Assembly (NCBI GenBank): GCA_963835135.1
Contig: CAWIEF010000002.1
Span: forward strand, 688,573-752,572
DNA from: JAVVHH01 sp963835135
GTDB lineage: Bacteria; Pseudomonadota; Alphaproteobacteria; Acetobacterales; Acetobacteraceae
Reading direction: 5' to 3'
Length of the DNA stretch: 64,000 nucleotides
Shown here: one piece after another, positions 1-7,215 of the stretch
Position numbering within the stretch: position 1 is the stretch's first letter
Layout of the letters: every line of letters starts with the position of its first letter
The notes under the pieces: model-generated
What the model was told of the DNA's origin: nothing
The model's input: only the letters and a program-made list of their open reading frames with translations
Databases searched by the model: none
Translations under genes and position numbers: made by a program

Positions 1-526
1 TGTCGGCGAGCCAGCGCGGCCAGGCATCGGTCACGAGGGCGAGGAAGCGGATGGTCTGCTGCCAGTGTTCGGCGTATCCGGCTTCGGCCGCTTCGGGCAG
101 TTTGGCGGCGAGCGAGACGCCGGTGCGGTGAGCCTCATCGAGCAGGTCGGCAAGTTCGCCGGCTAGACGCCAGGCGCCGTCGGCGAACAACGGCGCGCCA
201 TCGCGGCCGCCGAGGGCCAGGATCAGCCGCGTGAGGACGGCGAGGCGCTTGATCGGGTCCACGGCGGGCGGGAGGTCGAGGGCGCCGGCGAGCGCGAGGG
301 GCGCTTCGTCGAGCGCTCCGATCGCGAGGATGCGGGGAAGAAGGAGCGGTCTGCCGGCACTGATGCGCAGGAACGCCTCGCCGAGCGAGCGGGCGGCGCG
401 GCGGGTCGGCAGGAGGATGAGCCCATCGGCGATGGCGAGCGGGTCTTTGCCGGGCGTGTTGGCGATCCACCATTGGGCGAGGACGTCGAGGAAGGGGCGG
501 CCCGGGGCGATGGAGCGGATGTTCAT
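1..526 (-). CDS. addB: AddB, double-strand break repair protein (5' part, runs off left edge)
   Basis: This is the N-terminal ~175 residues of a protein that continues past position 1. It opens MNIRSIAPGRPFLDVLAQ and continues with LLLPTRRAARSLGEAFLR and LPRILAIGALDE, the typical start of alphaproteobacterial AddB. AddB is the inactivated-helicase/nuclease partner of AddA in the AddAB complex, which processes double-strand ends for RecA loading. The ATG at 526-524 overlaps the tsaE stop in an ATGA, so the two genes are probably translationally coupled. The start and family are well supported. The rest of the gene, including the Fe-S nuclease domain, is outside the window. Confidence 0.85.
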   Translation of the reverse strand, partial: MNIRSIAPGRPFLDVLAQWWIANTPGKDPLAIADGLILLPTRRAARSLGEAFLRISAGRPLLLPRILAIGALDEAPLALAGALDLPPAVDPIKRLAVLTRLILALGGRDGAPLFADGAWRLAGELADLLDEAHRTGVSLAAKLPEAAEAGYAEHWQQTIRFLALVTDAWPRWLAD

Positions 527-954
527 TCGGAGAGAGGGCTAGAAAGGGTGGCGAGGCGGGTGTCGCTGGGAGCGTAGGCGAGGGTGATGGTGAAGGCGTT
601 CTCGGGTCGGTAAGGGCCGAGGCGGTCGGGCCATTCTACGATCACGACGCCATTCCTCGCTTCGTCCCAGCCCAGCTCGATCAATGCGCTGGGGTGATCG
701 AGTCGCCAAAGGTCGAAATGGGCGACCGGGAAGTCCGGAGCATCATAGGTCTGCAGGAGGGTGAAGGTCGGGCTCGGGACGGTGAGGGCCGGGTCGCCGA
801 GCAGGGCGCGCAGGATCGCGCGGGCGAGGGCGCTCTTGCCGGCGCCGAGCGGGCCTTCGAGGAGAATGGCGTCTCCGGCGCGAAGGCGGGCGGCCACATC
901 GCGGCCGAGCGCGGCGGTCGCGTCCAGCGTTGGCAAAGCGAGCGTGGCGGCCAT
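523..954 (-). CDS. tsaE: TsaE, tRNA threonylcarbamoyladenosine biosynthesis ATPase
   Basis: This 143-residue P-loop protein has a Walker A motif, GPLGAGKS, at about residues 34-41, then PSPTFTLLQTY, the aromatic/acidic stretch HFDLWRL and VVIVEWPDRLG, which together define TsaE. TsaE is the ATPase that works with TsaB and TsaD to add threonylcarbamoyl to A37 of ANN-decoding tRNAs in the cytoplasm. Length is normal for the family. It lies directly upstream of addB (ATGA overlap) and 44 bp from the divergent ferredoxin-NADP reductase gene, so both promoters must be packed into or near that short gap. Confidence 0.93.
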   Translation of the reverse strand: MAATLALPTLDATAALGRDVAARLRAGDAILLEGPLGAGKSALARAILRALLGDPALTVPSPTFTLLQTYDAPDFPVAHFDLWRLDHPSALIELGWDEARNGVVIVEWPDRLGPYRPENAFTITLAYAPSDTRLATLSSPLSE

Positions 955-998
955 CTGGCTTGTATAGCCGCACGGCGCGGGAGCGGGTAGGACGGCGC

Positions 999-2009
999 AT
1001 GGGTAAGACGATCGAGACGGATGTCGCCATCATCGGCGCAGGGCCGGTGGGACTGTTCGCGGCATTCGAGTGCGGGATGTTGAAGCTGAACAGCGTGCTG
1101 ATCGACGCGTTGGCGGAGATCGGCGGACAGTGTACCGCGCTGTATCCGGAGAAGCCGATCTACGACATCCCGGCCCATCCGGCGATCGCCGCGGGGCATC
1201 TGATCAGCAATCTGGAACGGCAGATCGAGCCGTTCGCGGTGCCGCGGTTGCTGGGCCGGCGGGTCGAGCGGTTGGGCGGCGCGGCCGGCCGGTTCGTGCT
1301 GGGTACCGATTGCGGCGACGAGATACGGTGCAAGGCGGTGGTGCTCGCGGCCGGGGCTGGGGCGTTCGGGCCGAACCGGCCGCCGCTGGCGGGGATCGAG
1401 GCCTTCGAGGCGACGGGCGGGGTGCAATACCTGGTGCGGCGGCGGGAGGATTTCCGCGACGCTCGGGTGGTCATCGCGGGCGGTGGCGACTCCGCGGTGG
1501 ACTGGGCGCTGTCGCTGCGGGAGGTGGCGGCGAGGGTGATGGTGGTGCACCGGCGTTCGAAATTCCGGGCAGCGCCGGAAACGGTGGCGCAGCTCGAGGC
1601 GGCGGCGGCGGCAGGCGAGGTTGAGCTGGTCATTCCCTACCAGCTCGACGCGCTGCGGGGGAGCGGAGGCAGGCTCGAAGCGGTCGGGGTCAAAGACCTC
1701 GCCGGTCGGGCGCGGATGCTCGAGGCGGATCATCTGCTCGCGTTTTTTGGCCTCTCGATGGACCTGGGGCCGATCGCCGGCTGGGGCCTCGGCGTCGAGC
1801 ACAGCCATATCAGGGTCGACCCGGCGACGTGCCAGACCACGCTGCCGGGCGTGTTCGCGGTAGGCGACGTCGCGACCTATGCCGGCAAGCTCAAGCTGAT
1901 CCTGCAAGGGTTCAGCGAGAGCGCGGTGGCCGCGCATGCGATTCACCCGATCGTGTATCCCGATACGGCGCTGCACTTCGAGTATTCAACGAGCAAGGGC
2001 GTTCCTTGA
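999..2009 (+). CDS. Ferredoxin--NADP(+) reductase, thioredoxin-reductase-like type
   Basis: This 336-residue flavoprotein has an N-terminal FAD-binding GxGxxG (IIGAGPVGLF, residues ~11-20), a second dinucleotide site GGGDSAVDW near residue 160, and the FAD-contacting GVFAVGDVATY near residue 285. The tail FEYSTSKGVP is characteristic of TrxR-like ferredoxin-NADP reductases, and no redox CxxC is visible in the NADPH domain, which separates it from thioredoxin reductase. It should pass electrons between NADPH and ferredoxin/flavodoxin. The ATG at 999 is preferred over an in-frame ATG 69 bp upstream because that extension is Arg-rich and runs back into the tsaE gene. It is first in an operon with an ABC exporter, linked by a TTGA overlap. 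Confidence 0.9.
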   Translation: MGKTIETDVAIIGAGPVGLFAAFECGMLKLNSVLIDALAEIGGQCTALYPEKPIYDIPAHPAIAAGHLISNLERQIEPFAVPRLLGRRVERLGGAAGRFVLGTDCGDEIRCKAVVLAAGAGAFGPNRPPLAGIEAFEATGGVQYLVRRREDFRDARVVIAGGGDSAVDWALSLREVAARVMVVHRRSKFRAAPETVAQLEAAAAAGEVELVIPYQLDALRGSGGRLEAVGVKDLAGRARMLEADHLLAFFGLSMDLGPIAGWGLGVEHSHIRVDPATCQTTLPGVFAVGDVATYAGKLKLILQGFSESAVAAHAIHPIVYPDTALHFEYSTSKGVP

Positions 2010-2743
2010 CGCCGACGATCGAGGTCGAGGGTCTCAGCAAGCGCTACGGGGAAGTGCTGGCGGTCGATCGGGTCGCGTTCTCGGTCGCGGCCGGGCACAC
2101 CGTCGGGCTGCTTGGCGGCAACGGGGCGGGAAAGACGACGACGATTGCGATGTTGCTGGGTCTGCTGATCCCGAGTGCCGGGTTGATCCGGATCCTCGGG
2201 CACGACATGGCGACGGACCGGTTTGGCGCGCTCGGGCGCATGAACTTCTCCTCGCCCTACATCGCGCTGCCATCACGCCTGAGCGTGGCGGAGAATTTGC
2301 GGGTGTATGGCCATCTCTATGGCGTGCGGGGCCTCGAGCGGCGGATCGCAGCGCTGGCGGAGACGCTGGATCTGGGCGCGTTCCTCGATCGGCCGGCCGG
2401 CCAGTTGTCGGCCGGGCAGAAGACCCGGGTGACCTTGGCCAAGGCGCTGATCAACCGGCCGGACGTGCTGCTGCTCGATGAGCCGACGGCCAGCTTGGAC
2501 CCCGACACCGGGGATAGCGTGCGGAGTGCGCTCGAGGCCTATCGGGCGGAGACGGGGTGCACCCTGCTGCTCGCGTCGCACAACATGGCCGAGGTGGAGC
2601 GGCTGTGCGACGACGTGCTGATGCTCAAGCAGGGCCGCGTGGTGGACCGGGGCGCGCCGGCGGCGCTGCTGGGAAAGTATGGCCGGGAGGATCTGGAGCA
2701 GGTGTTTCTGGACATCGCGCGCAATCGGGGCGTGGCCGCGTGA
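2006..2743 (+). CDS. ABC transporter ATP-binding protein
   Basis: This 245-residue ABC ATPase has Walker A GGNGAGKTT (~residue 37), signature LSAGQKTR (~133), Walker B VLLLDEP (~154) and the H-loop SHNMAEVERL (~190). It is the nucleotide-binding subunit of a DrrA/NodI-like exporter and pairs with the ABC-2 permease that follows. The start is TTG at 2006, inside the stop of the reductase gene (TTGA). No ATG lies near the start of the domain, and the upstream in-frame extension is an alternative reading of the reductase gene. The downstream permease start overlaps its stop as GTGA. The substrate is unknown. Confidence 0.85.
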   Translation: MTPTIEVEGLSKRYGEVLAVDRVAFSVAAGHTVGLLGGNGAGKTTTIAMLLGLLIPSAGLIRILGHDMATDRFGALGRMNFSSPYIALPSRLSVAENLRVYGHLYGVRGLERRIAALAETLDLGAFLDRPAGQLSAGQKTRVTLAKALINRPDVLLLDEPTASLDPDTGDSVRSALEAYRAETGCTLLLASHNMAEVERLCDDVLMLKQGRVVDRGAPAALLGKYGREDLEQVFLDIARNRGVAA

Positions 2744-3534
2744 ACTCGAGCGCGAGACGGATCTGGGGGCTGATGTATCGGCATCTGGCGCTGTATCGGC
2801 GTTCCTGGCCGCGGGTGCTCGAGCTGATCTACTGGCCGGTGCTGCAGATGCTGATCTGGGGGTTCACGACCAGCTTCATCGCCGGCCGCGGCGGCTCGGC
2901 GCTGGTGGCGGCTGGCGCGCTGCTGGGGGGCGTGCTGCTGTGGGAAGTGGCGCTGCGCAGCCAGATGGGGGTGGCCATCAGCTTCCTCGAGGAGCTGTGG
3001 TCCCGCAATCTGGGGCATCTGTTCGTCAGCCCGATCCGGCCGTGGGAGATGGTCGCGGCGCTGCTGGCGATCTCCATGCTGCGCATGTTGACCGGCGTGC
3101 TGCCGGCCATACTGCTCGCGTTCGTCCTGTATGCCTTCAATCTATTTGGATTGGGGCCGGTGGTGGTGCTGTTCTTCGCCAACCTGATGGTGATGGGCTG
3201 GTGGGTCGCACTCGGCGTCGTCAGCCTCATCCTGCGGCACGGGGCCGGGGCGGAAGCGATGGCGTGGTCGGTGCTGTTCGGATTGACCCCGTTTTCCGCG
3301 GTGTTCTACCCCGTGGCGGTGCTGCCGGCAGCAATGCGGCCGGTAGCGTTCGTCCTACCGGCCAGCCACGTGTTCGAGGGCATGCGGGCGGCCCTCGCGG
3401 GGACTGTTTTGTGGGGTGAGTTGGGCTGGGCGGCCCTGTTCAACCTGGTCTGGCTGGGAGTACTGACGGCCGTGTTCGCGGCGCAGTTCCGCCAAGCCCG
3501 GGTGCGAGGCGCGCTGCTGAACATAGGGGAATGA
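2740..3534 (+). CDS. ABC-2 type transporter permease
   Basis: This 264-residue polytopic membrane protein has about six hydrophobic segments, with the conserved ABC-2 region around PFSAVFYPVAVLPAAM and a following LPASHVFEGMR. It belongs to the DrrB/NodJ/YadH exporter family and should form the channel for the ATPase encoded just upstream. The GTG at 2740 overlaps the ATPase stop (GTGA), and its own stop overlaps the next ATG (ATGA), so four consecutive genes appear to be translated as a coupled unit. The substrate cannot be told from the sequence. Confidence 0.85.
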   Translation: MNSSARRIWGLMYRHLALYRRSWPRVLELIYWPVLQMLIWGFTTSFIAGRGGSALVAAGALLGGVLLWEVALRSQMGVAISFLEELWSRNLGHLFVSPIRPWEMVAALLAISMLRMLTGVLPAILLAFVLYAFNLFGLGPVVVLFFANLMVMGWWVALGVVSLILRHGAGAEAMAWSVLFGLTPFSAVFYPVAVLPAAMRPVAFVLPASHVFEGMRAALAGTVLWGELGWAALFNLVWLGVLTAVFAAQFRQARVRGALLNIGE

Positions 3535-4151
3535 TGGAGACCAGATTTTGGCTGATCCGGCACGCGATCGTGGCGGAGAACGAGCGAGCGCGGCTGTATG
3601 GCATCAAGGACGTGCCGCTGTGTCCGCAGAGCCTGGTGGCGCAGGCGCCCCTGTATCGGACGCTGGCGGCGATGCTGCCGCAGCCAGCCGTCTGGGGTTG
3701 CACGCCGCTGCAGCGGACGCGCAAGACGGCGGAGGCGATCTTTGCGGCCGGCTACCCGGCGCAGGACCTTATGGTCGTCGACGGGTTGATCGAGCAGAAT
3801 CTGGGCGAGCTGCAAGGGATTGATCGTGGGGCGGTGCCGGCCCGGCTGGCACGGCCGGCGCATCCATTCTGGCCGCTCGATCCGGACGAGGTGCCGCCGG
3901 GCGGCGAGAGCGTGGCCGATCTGCTGGCGCGGGTGGGTCCGACGATGGACGAGTTGGCGGCGGCGCACGAAGGCAAGGATGTCGTCATCGTCAGCCATGG
4001 CGGAGCGATAAGGGGCGCGGTCGGGCACGCGATGGGTGTGGACGCGCGGGCGATCCTGCATCTGGCCATCCAGAATATCTCCGTGACACGGCTGGACCGG
4101 GTGCGGGAAGGCTGGCGGGTCGATTGCGTGAACCATCTCGTGAGCGGATAG
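3531..4151 (+). CDS. Histidine phosphatase family protein (CobC/phosphoglycerate mutase-like)
   Basis: This 206-residue protein has the phosphohistidine motif as RHA (R10-H11-A12) in WLIRHAIVAE, where the usual form is RHG, and the second catalytic histidine in IVSHGGAIRG near residue 155. The LQGIDRG and DELAAAHEGK segments suit the branch-1 histidine phosphatases (alpha-ribazole phosphatase, small-molecule phosphatases). It is the last gene of the reductase/ABC-exporter operon and is coupled by ATGA. There are no cobalamin genes nearby, so a CobC role is not supported and the substrate is open. Confidence 0.8.
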   Translation: MMETRFWLIRHAIVAENERARLYGIKDVPLCPQSLVAQAPLYRTLAAMLPQPAVWGCTPLQRTRKTAEAIFAAGYPAQDLMVVDGLIEQNLGELQGIDRGAVPARLARPAHPFWPLDPDEVPPGGESVADLLARVGPTMDELAAAHEGKDVVIVSHGGAIRGAVGHAMGVDARAILHLAIQNISVTRLDRVREGWRVDCVNHLVSG

Positions 4152-4214
4152 CTGCACGAACTCGGGGCCGCCTCGATGATGATTGTCGGTCGGTTGAACA
4201 GTTCAGTTCCATTT

Positions 4215-4251
4215 CTTTCCGGAATGTGAGATTTTTATTTGGCTTTCCGGA
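4215..4251. promoter_or_regulatory. Direct repeat CTTTCCGGA upstream of the aquaporin gene
   Basis: CTTTCCGGA occurs at 4215-4223 and again at 4243-4251, 28 bp start to start, in an A/T-rich spacer. The second copy ends 9 bp before the aquaporin ATG and overlaps the likely ribosome-binding site. Each half contains the palindrome TCCGGA. A regulator-binding role is inference only. Confidence 0.25.
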
Positions 4252-4260
4252 GCGAAGCCC

Positions 4261-5001
4261 ATGGAAAAAGACATGACGCGCCGGCTCACGGCGGAATTCT
4301 TCGGAACGTTCTGGCTCGTATTCGGAGGCTGCGGCAGCGCGGTGCTGTCGGCGGCCTTCCCGCAGCTGGGTATCGGCTTCCTCGGCGTGTCGTTCGCTTT
4401 CGGGTTGACGGTGCTGAGCATGGCCTACGCCGTGGGCCATATTTCCGGAGGGCATTTCAATCCGGCGGTCACGCTCGGCCTTTGGGCCGCAGGACGCTCG
4501 GCGAACAAGCACGTGCTGCCGTATATCGTCGTGCAGGTCGTCGCTGCCATCTGTGCAGCGGGCGTGCTCTACCTCATCGCCTCCGGCCGGCCGGATTGGG
4601 CGATGGGCGGCTTCGCCTCGAACGGCTATGGCGCACTCAGCCCTGGGAAATACTCGCTCGCCTCCTGCTTCGTGGCCGAGTTCGTGCTGACCTTTTTCTT
4701 TCTGATGATCATCATCGGCACGACGTCCAAGGGCGCCGCGACCGGGTTCGCCGGCATTCCGATCGGGCTGGCGCTGACGTTGATCCACCTCATTTCGATT
4801 CCGGTCACCAATACGTCGGTCAATCCGGCGCGCAGCACCGGACCTGCCCTCTTCGCGGGCGGACTCTATATCGGTCAGCTTTGGTTGTTCTGGCTGGCGC
4901 CGTTACTCGGCGCGATGGTCGCCGGAGTAGTGGGCAGAACGCTGTACGAAGCGTCATCGATGGCGGAAACGGTGATTGTGGACGAAACCCGCCAAGCCTG
5001 A
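4261..5001 (+). CDS. aqpZ: Aquaporin Z family water channel
   Basis: This 246-residue MIP-family channel has six membrane segments and both half-helix motifs, HFNPAVT near residue 65 and SVNPARS near residue 187. It starts TAEFFGTFWLVFGGCGSAVL, as AqpZ does. After the second NPA motif the Arg of the selectivity filter is present. AqpZ moves water across the inner membrane and is usually selective against glycerol. The start is the ATG at 4261; a second ATG four codons on (MTRR) is also possible. The gene stands alone, with short intergenic gaps on both sides. Confidence 0.93.
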   Translation: MEKDMTRRLTAEFFGTFWLVFGGCGSAVLSAAFPQLGIGFLGVSFAFGLTVLSMAYAVGHISGGHFNPAVTLGLWAAGRSANKHVLPYIVVQVVAAICAAGVLYLIASGRPDWAMGGFASNGYGALSPGKYSLASCFVAEFVLTFFFLMIIIGTTSKGAATGFAGIPIGLALTLIHLISIPVTNTSVNPARSTGPALFAGGLYIGQLWLFWLAPLLGAMVAGVVGRTLYEASSMAETVIVDETRQA

Positions 5002-5047
5002 GCCTGGGGTCGAAAGCCGAAGTCTCAAGCTGGTTATCAACAAACAT

Positions 5048-5075
5048 TTGTAACTCGATCGAATCTCTCTATAAT
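5048..5075 (+). promoter_or_regulatory. Sigma-70-like promoter for the SYLF gene
   Basis: TTGTAA (5048-5053) and a perfect TATAAT (5070-5075) are separated by 16 bp in an unusually A/T-rich gap. They are followed by a strong purine-rich ribosome-binding site, GAGGAGA, just before the ATG at 5101. This is the cleanest vegetative promoter I see in the window. Confidence 0.6.
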
Positions 5076-5100
5076 CCTTCCAGATCCGAGGAGAGATCGA

Positions 5101-5889
5101 ATGCGTTGGTTCCTGATGGCGAGCGTGTTTGCGGCAGGACTCGTGCCCGGTGCAGCATGGGCGCAGTCGGAACAGCAGGAGACGGTCGACCGGGCCGCCC
5201 TGGCGGCCCAGGATCTGATGAACGACACCAACGGCAAGGATGCGCAGAGCGTCCTGCGCCGGGCCCGGGCGGTGATGATCTGCCCGCGGGTGTTCAAGGC
5301 CGGCTTCCTGTTCGGAGGGCAGGGCGGGACATGCGTGCTGACGGCGCGGGATGCGGCCGGGTCGTGGTCGTCGCCGGCGTTCTACGGGCTGGGCGGCGCA
5401 AGCTTCGGGTTCCAGGCCGGCATGCAGGACGCGGAGGTCGCGTTCCTGATCATGACGCAACGCGGGCTGACCGCGATCATGGATTCGCAACTCAAGCTCG
5501 GCGCCGATGCGGCGGCGACGTTCGTCGACATGGGCGGCGGCGTCGAGGGCGCGACGACGATGGCATTCAATGCGGACGTGGTCGGGTTCAGCCGGGCGCG
5601 CGGCCTATATGCCGGCATCTCGCTCGGTGGCAGCATGTTGAGCGCGAAATCGGAGTGGAATGCCGCCTATTACGGCCGGCCGGTCGGCGTCCAGCAAGTG
5701 GTGCTGACGATGGAGGCCACCAACCCGGCGGCGGACCCGCTGCGGGCGGTGCTCGCGCGGTATGGCGCACAGCAAGGGGCGCAGACGGCGGAGGCCGGTC
5801 CAGCCGGTCCCGGGCCCGTCAGTGCCGCTCCGCCACCCCGTTCGTCCGTGCAGCAGCAACCGCTGGCGCCGCTACAGCGCCGCTACTAG
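5101..5889 (+). CDS. Exported SYLF/YSC84-domain lipid-binding protein
   Basis: This 262-residue protein has a clear signal peptide (hydrophobic residues 4-20, cleavage near AWAQ). The mature part matches the SYLF family: RARAVMICPRVFKAGFLFGG, GSWSSPAFYGLGGASFGFQ, then VAFLIMTQRGL and GLYAGISLGG. SYLF proteins bind phosphoinositide or other anionic lipids, and the bacterial versions are periplasmic or outer-membrane associated with a poorly defined role. The last ~40 residues are Pro/Ala/Gln rich and probably disordered. Its TAG stop shares the palindrome CTAG with the stop of the convergent LuxR gene. Confidence 0.85.
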   Translation: MRWFLMASVFAAGLVPGAAWAQSEQQETVDRAALAAQDLMNDTNGKDAQSVLRRARAVMICPRVFKAGFLFGGQGGTCVLTARDAAGSWSSPAFYGLGGASFGFQAGMQDAEVAFLIMTQRGLTAIMDSQLKLGADAAATFVDMGGGVEGATTMAFNADVVGFSRARGLYAGISLGGSMLSAKSEWNAAYYGRPVGVQQVVLTMEATNPAADPLRAVLARYGAQQGAQTAEAGPAGPGPVSAAPPPRSSVQQQPLAPLQRRY

Positions 5890-6395
5890 AGGCTGATCAG
5901 GCCGCGGCGGAGGGCCTTGGCGACCGCTTCGGCGCGGGTGCCGGCCGCGAGCTTGGTGAAGACGGCCTCGAGATGGAATTTGACCGTGTGGGCGCTGATG
6001 CCGAGCTTGCGGGCGATCGCCTTGTTGCTCATGCCCTCGCCGAGGCAGCCCAGGATCTCCAGTTCCCGCGGCGTGAGCAGCGGGTCGGCGGCGCGGGGCG
6101 GCAGCGCGACGCGCAAGCCCACCGCCACCGCACGGATCGCCGCGCCGAGTTGGGCCGGCGAGAGCGATAGCGGCAACCCGGCCTGAGCATCGAGGCGAAG
6201 CACCGGTATCCCAGCCGGCGTGCGGGCGTCCGCGTCGGCCAGGACGAGATCGGCTTCGGCGGCGCTGTCGGCGAAGCGGTGACCGGCCAGGGCGATCCGG
6301 GCGGCAAGGTCGGCCGCGCGCACCGGGTCGGTGGCAGCGACCGCGACGAGGAGACCCGGGCGGTCGAGCAGCGTGGTCGAGAAGGACGCGATCAT
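5886..6395 (-). CDS. LuxR-family (NarL-type HTH) transcriptional regulator
   Basis: The C-terminal ~65 residues form a NarL/LuxR helix-turn-helix: LLTPRELEILGCLGEGMSNK, then AIARKLGISAHTVKFHLEAV. The ~90-residue N-terminal part (LLVAVAATDPVRAADLAARI) resembles a degenerate receiver but lacks a convincing phospho-acceptor Asp context, so it may be phosphorylation-independent. The ATG at 6395 is chosen because upstream in-frame residues look non-coding. A short ORF with a better ribosome-binding site overlaps this start. It is convergent with the SYLF gene (stops overlap) and divergent from the CreA-like gene. Confidence 0.75.
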   Translation of the reverse strand: MIASFSTTLLDRPGLLVAVAATDPVRAADLAARIALAGHRFADSAAEADLVLADADARTPAGIPVLRLDAQAGLPLSLSPAQLGAAIRAVAVGLRVALPPRAADPLLTPRELEILGCLGEGMSNKAIARKLGISAHTVKFHLEAVFTKLAAGTRAEAVAKALRRGLISL

Positions 6396-6427
6396 GTGCT
6401 GGGGGCGCTTGGATCGAGAGTGGGCAT
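6392..6427 (-). CDS. Possible 11-codon leader ORF in front of the LuxR regulator
   Basis: An ATG at 6427 is preceded by GGAG with ideal six-base spacing and opens the 11-residue frame MPTLDPSAPST. Its TGA overlaps the regulator's ATG as ATGA. The regulator's own ATG has no good ribosome-binding site, so ribosomes finishing this leader may be what start the regulator. It could instead mark a lost single base that once joined the two frames. Confidence 0.35.
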   Translation of the reverse strand: MPTLDPSAPST

Positions 6428-6543
6428 GGTGATCTCCATAGACGCCCATATGGTCAGTGTCGGCCGATGCTGCATCACCTCCGCCCACGGAACCTGCGCG
6501 GATGCGAAGCGTAACGGCTTGATCGTTCAATCAAGGGTGCGCG

Positions 6544-7017
6544 ATGAAACGGTCCGTCGCTGGTCTTGTCGCGTTGATGGTGCTGAGCGGGCCGGCGGCG
6601 GGATGGTCTGCGGACGACCCCGCCCGCGTGGGCGACGTGAGCACGACGTTTCGGCTGTTAGGGGCGAACGACAAGATCGTCGTGGACCGGTACGACGATC
6701 CGAAAGTGGGCGGCGTGAGCTGCTATGTCTCGCGGGCCGAGACGGGTGGGATCAAGGGTTCGATCGGGTTGGCGACGGACCCGAGCCGGTTCAGCATCGC
6801 GTGCCGCTCGACGGGCGCGGTGACGCTGCCGCCGAAGCTGCCGGACAACGAGGTGGTGTTCGGAGCGTCGGCTAACTGGCTTTTCAAGGAGATCCGGGTG
6901 ACCCGGATGTGGGATTCGGAGAAGCGGGTGCTGGTCTATCTCGTGTGGTCGACCAAGGCGCTGTCCCCGGGCGGCAGCCCGTATAATGCGGTCAGCGCGG
7001 TCCCGGTCGGGCCGTGA
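6544..7017 (+). CDS. CreA family exported protein
   Basis: This 157-residue protein has a signal peptide (cleavage near GWSADD) and the CreA pattern: VGDVSTTFRLLGANDKIVV, DDPKVGGVSCYVSRAETGG, IKGSIGLATDPS, FSIACR, and the ending YLVWSTK followed by NAVSAVPVG. CreA is a periplasmic protein of unknown function, named from the E. coli cre locus but not itself shown to be a regulator. Length and all conserved blocks fit. It is transcribed away from the LuxR-type gene. Confidence 0.88.
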   Translation: MKRSVAGLVALMVLSGPAAGWSADDPARVGDVSTTFRLLGANDKIVVDRYDDPKVGGVSCYVSRAETGGIKGSIGLATDPSRFSIACRSTGAVTLPPKLPDNEVVFGASANWLFKEIRVTRMWDSEKRVLVYLVWSTKALSPGGSPYNAVSAVPVGP

Positions 7018-7137
7018 CCGTGGTTGCTGTTCTGCTGTTCGCCTAGACGCCCGGCGTGCAGATCAAGCATTACAGGAAAAAAGTCCTGGCATACCGGTAG
7101 CTAGAAGCCTACTCGCCTGTTCGATCGAGGAGGACAG

Positions 7138-7215
7138 GTGATAGTGAGACGTTTTCGCACCAAGGCCGTCTGGGCGGCAAGTAACGCCAACCGCTTGATG
7201 GAGACGGCGCTATGA
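7138..7215 (+). CDS. Short ORF (25 codons) coupled to the tailspike-like gene
   Basis: A GTG at 7138 follows a strong purine-rich site, GAGGAGGACAG, and opens a basic peptide starting VIVRRFRTKAVWAA. It ends in a TGA that overlaps the ATG of the next gene (ATGA at 7212). The next gene has no comparable ribosome-binding site of its own, so this leader probably sets its translation. No family is recognisable. Confidence 0.45.
   Translation: MIVRRFRTKAVWAASNANRLMETAL

Noticed and set aside
681..1976. 431-codon minus-strand open frame opposite the ferredoxin-NADP reductase
   Set aside because: Its product is Arg/His/Pro-rich without any motif, and the plus strand encodes a complete flavoprotein. 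Long antisense frames are expected at this G+C.
4239..6170. 643-codon plus-strand frame spanning the aquaporin and SYLF genes
   Set aside because: It runs out of frame through two clear genes and an intergenic promoter, and its translation is low-complexity.
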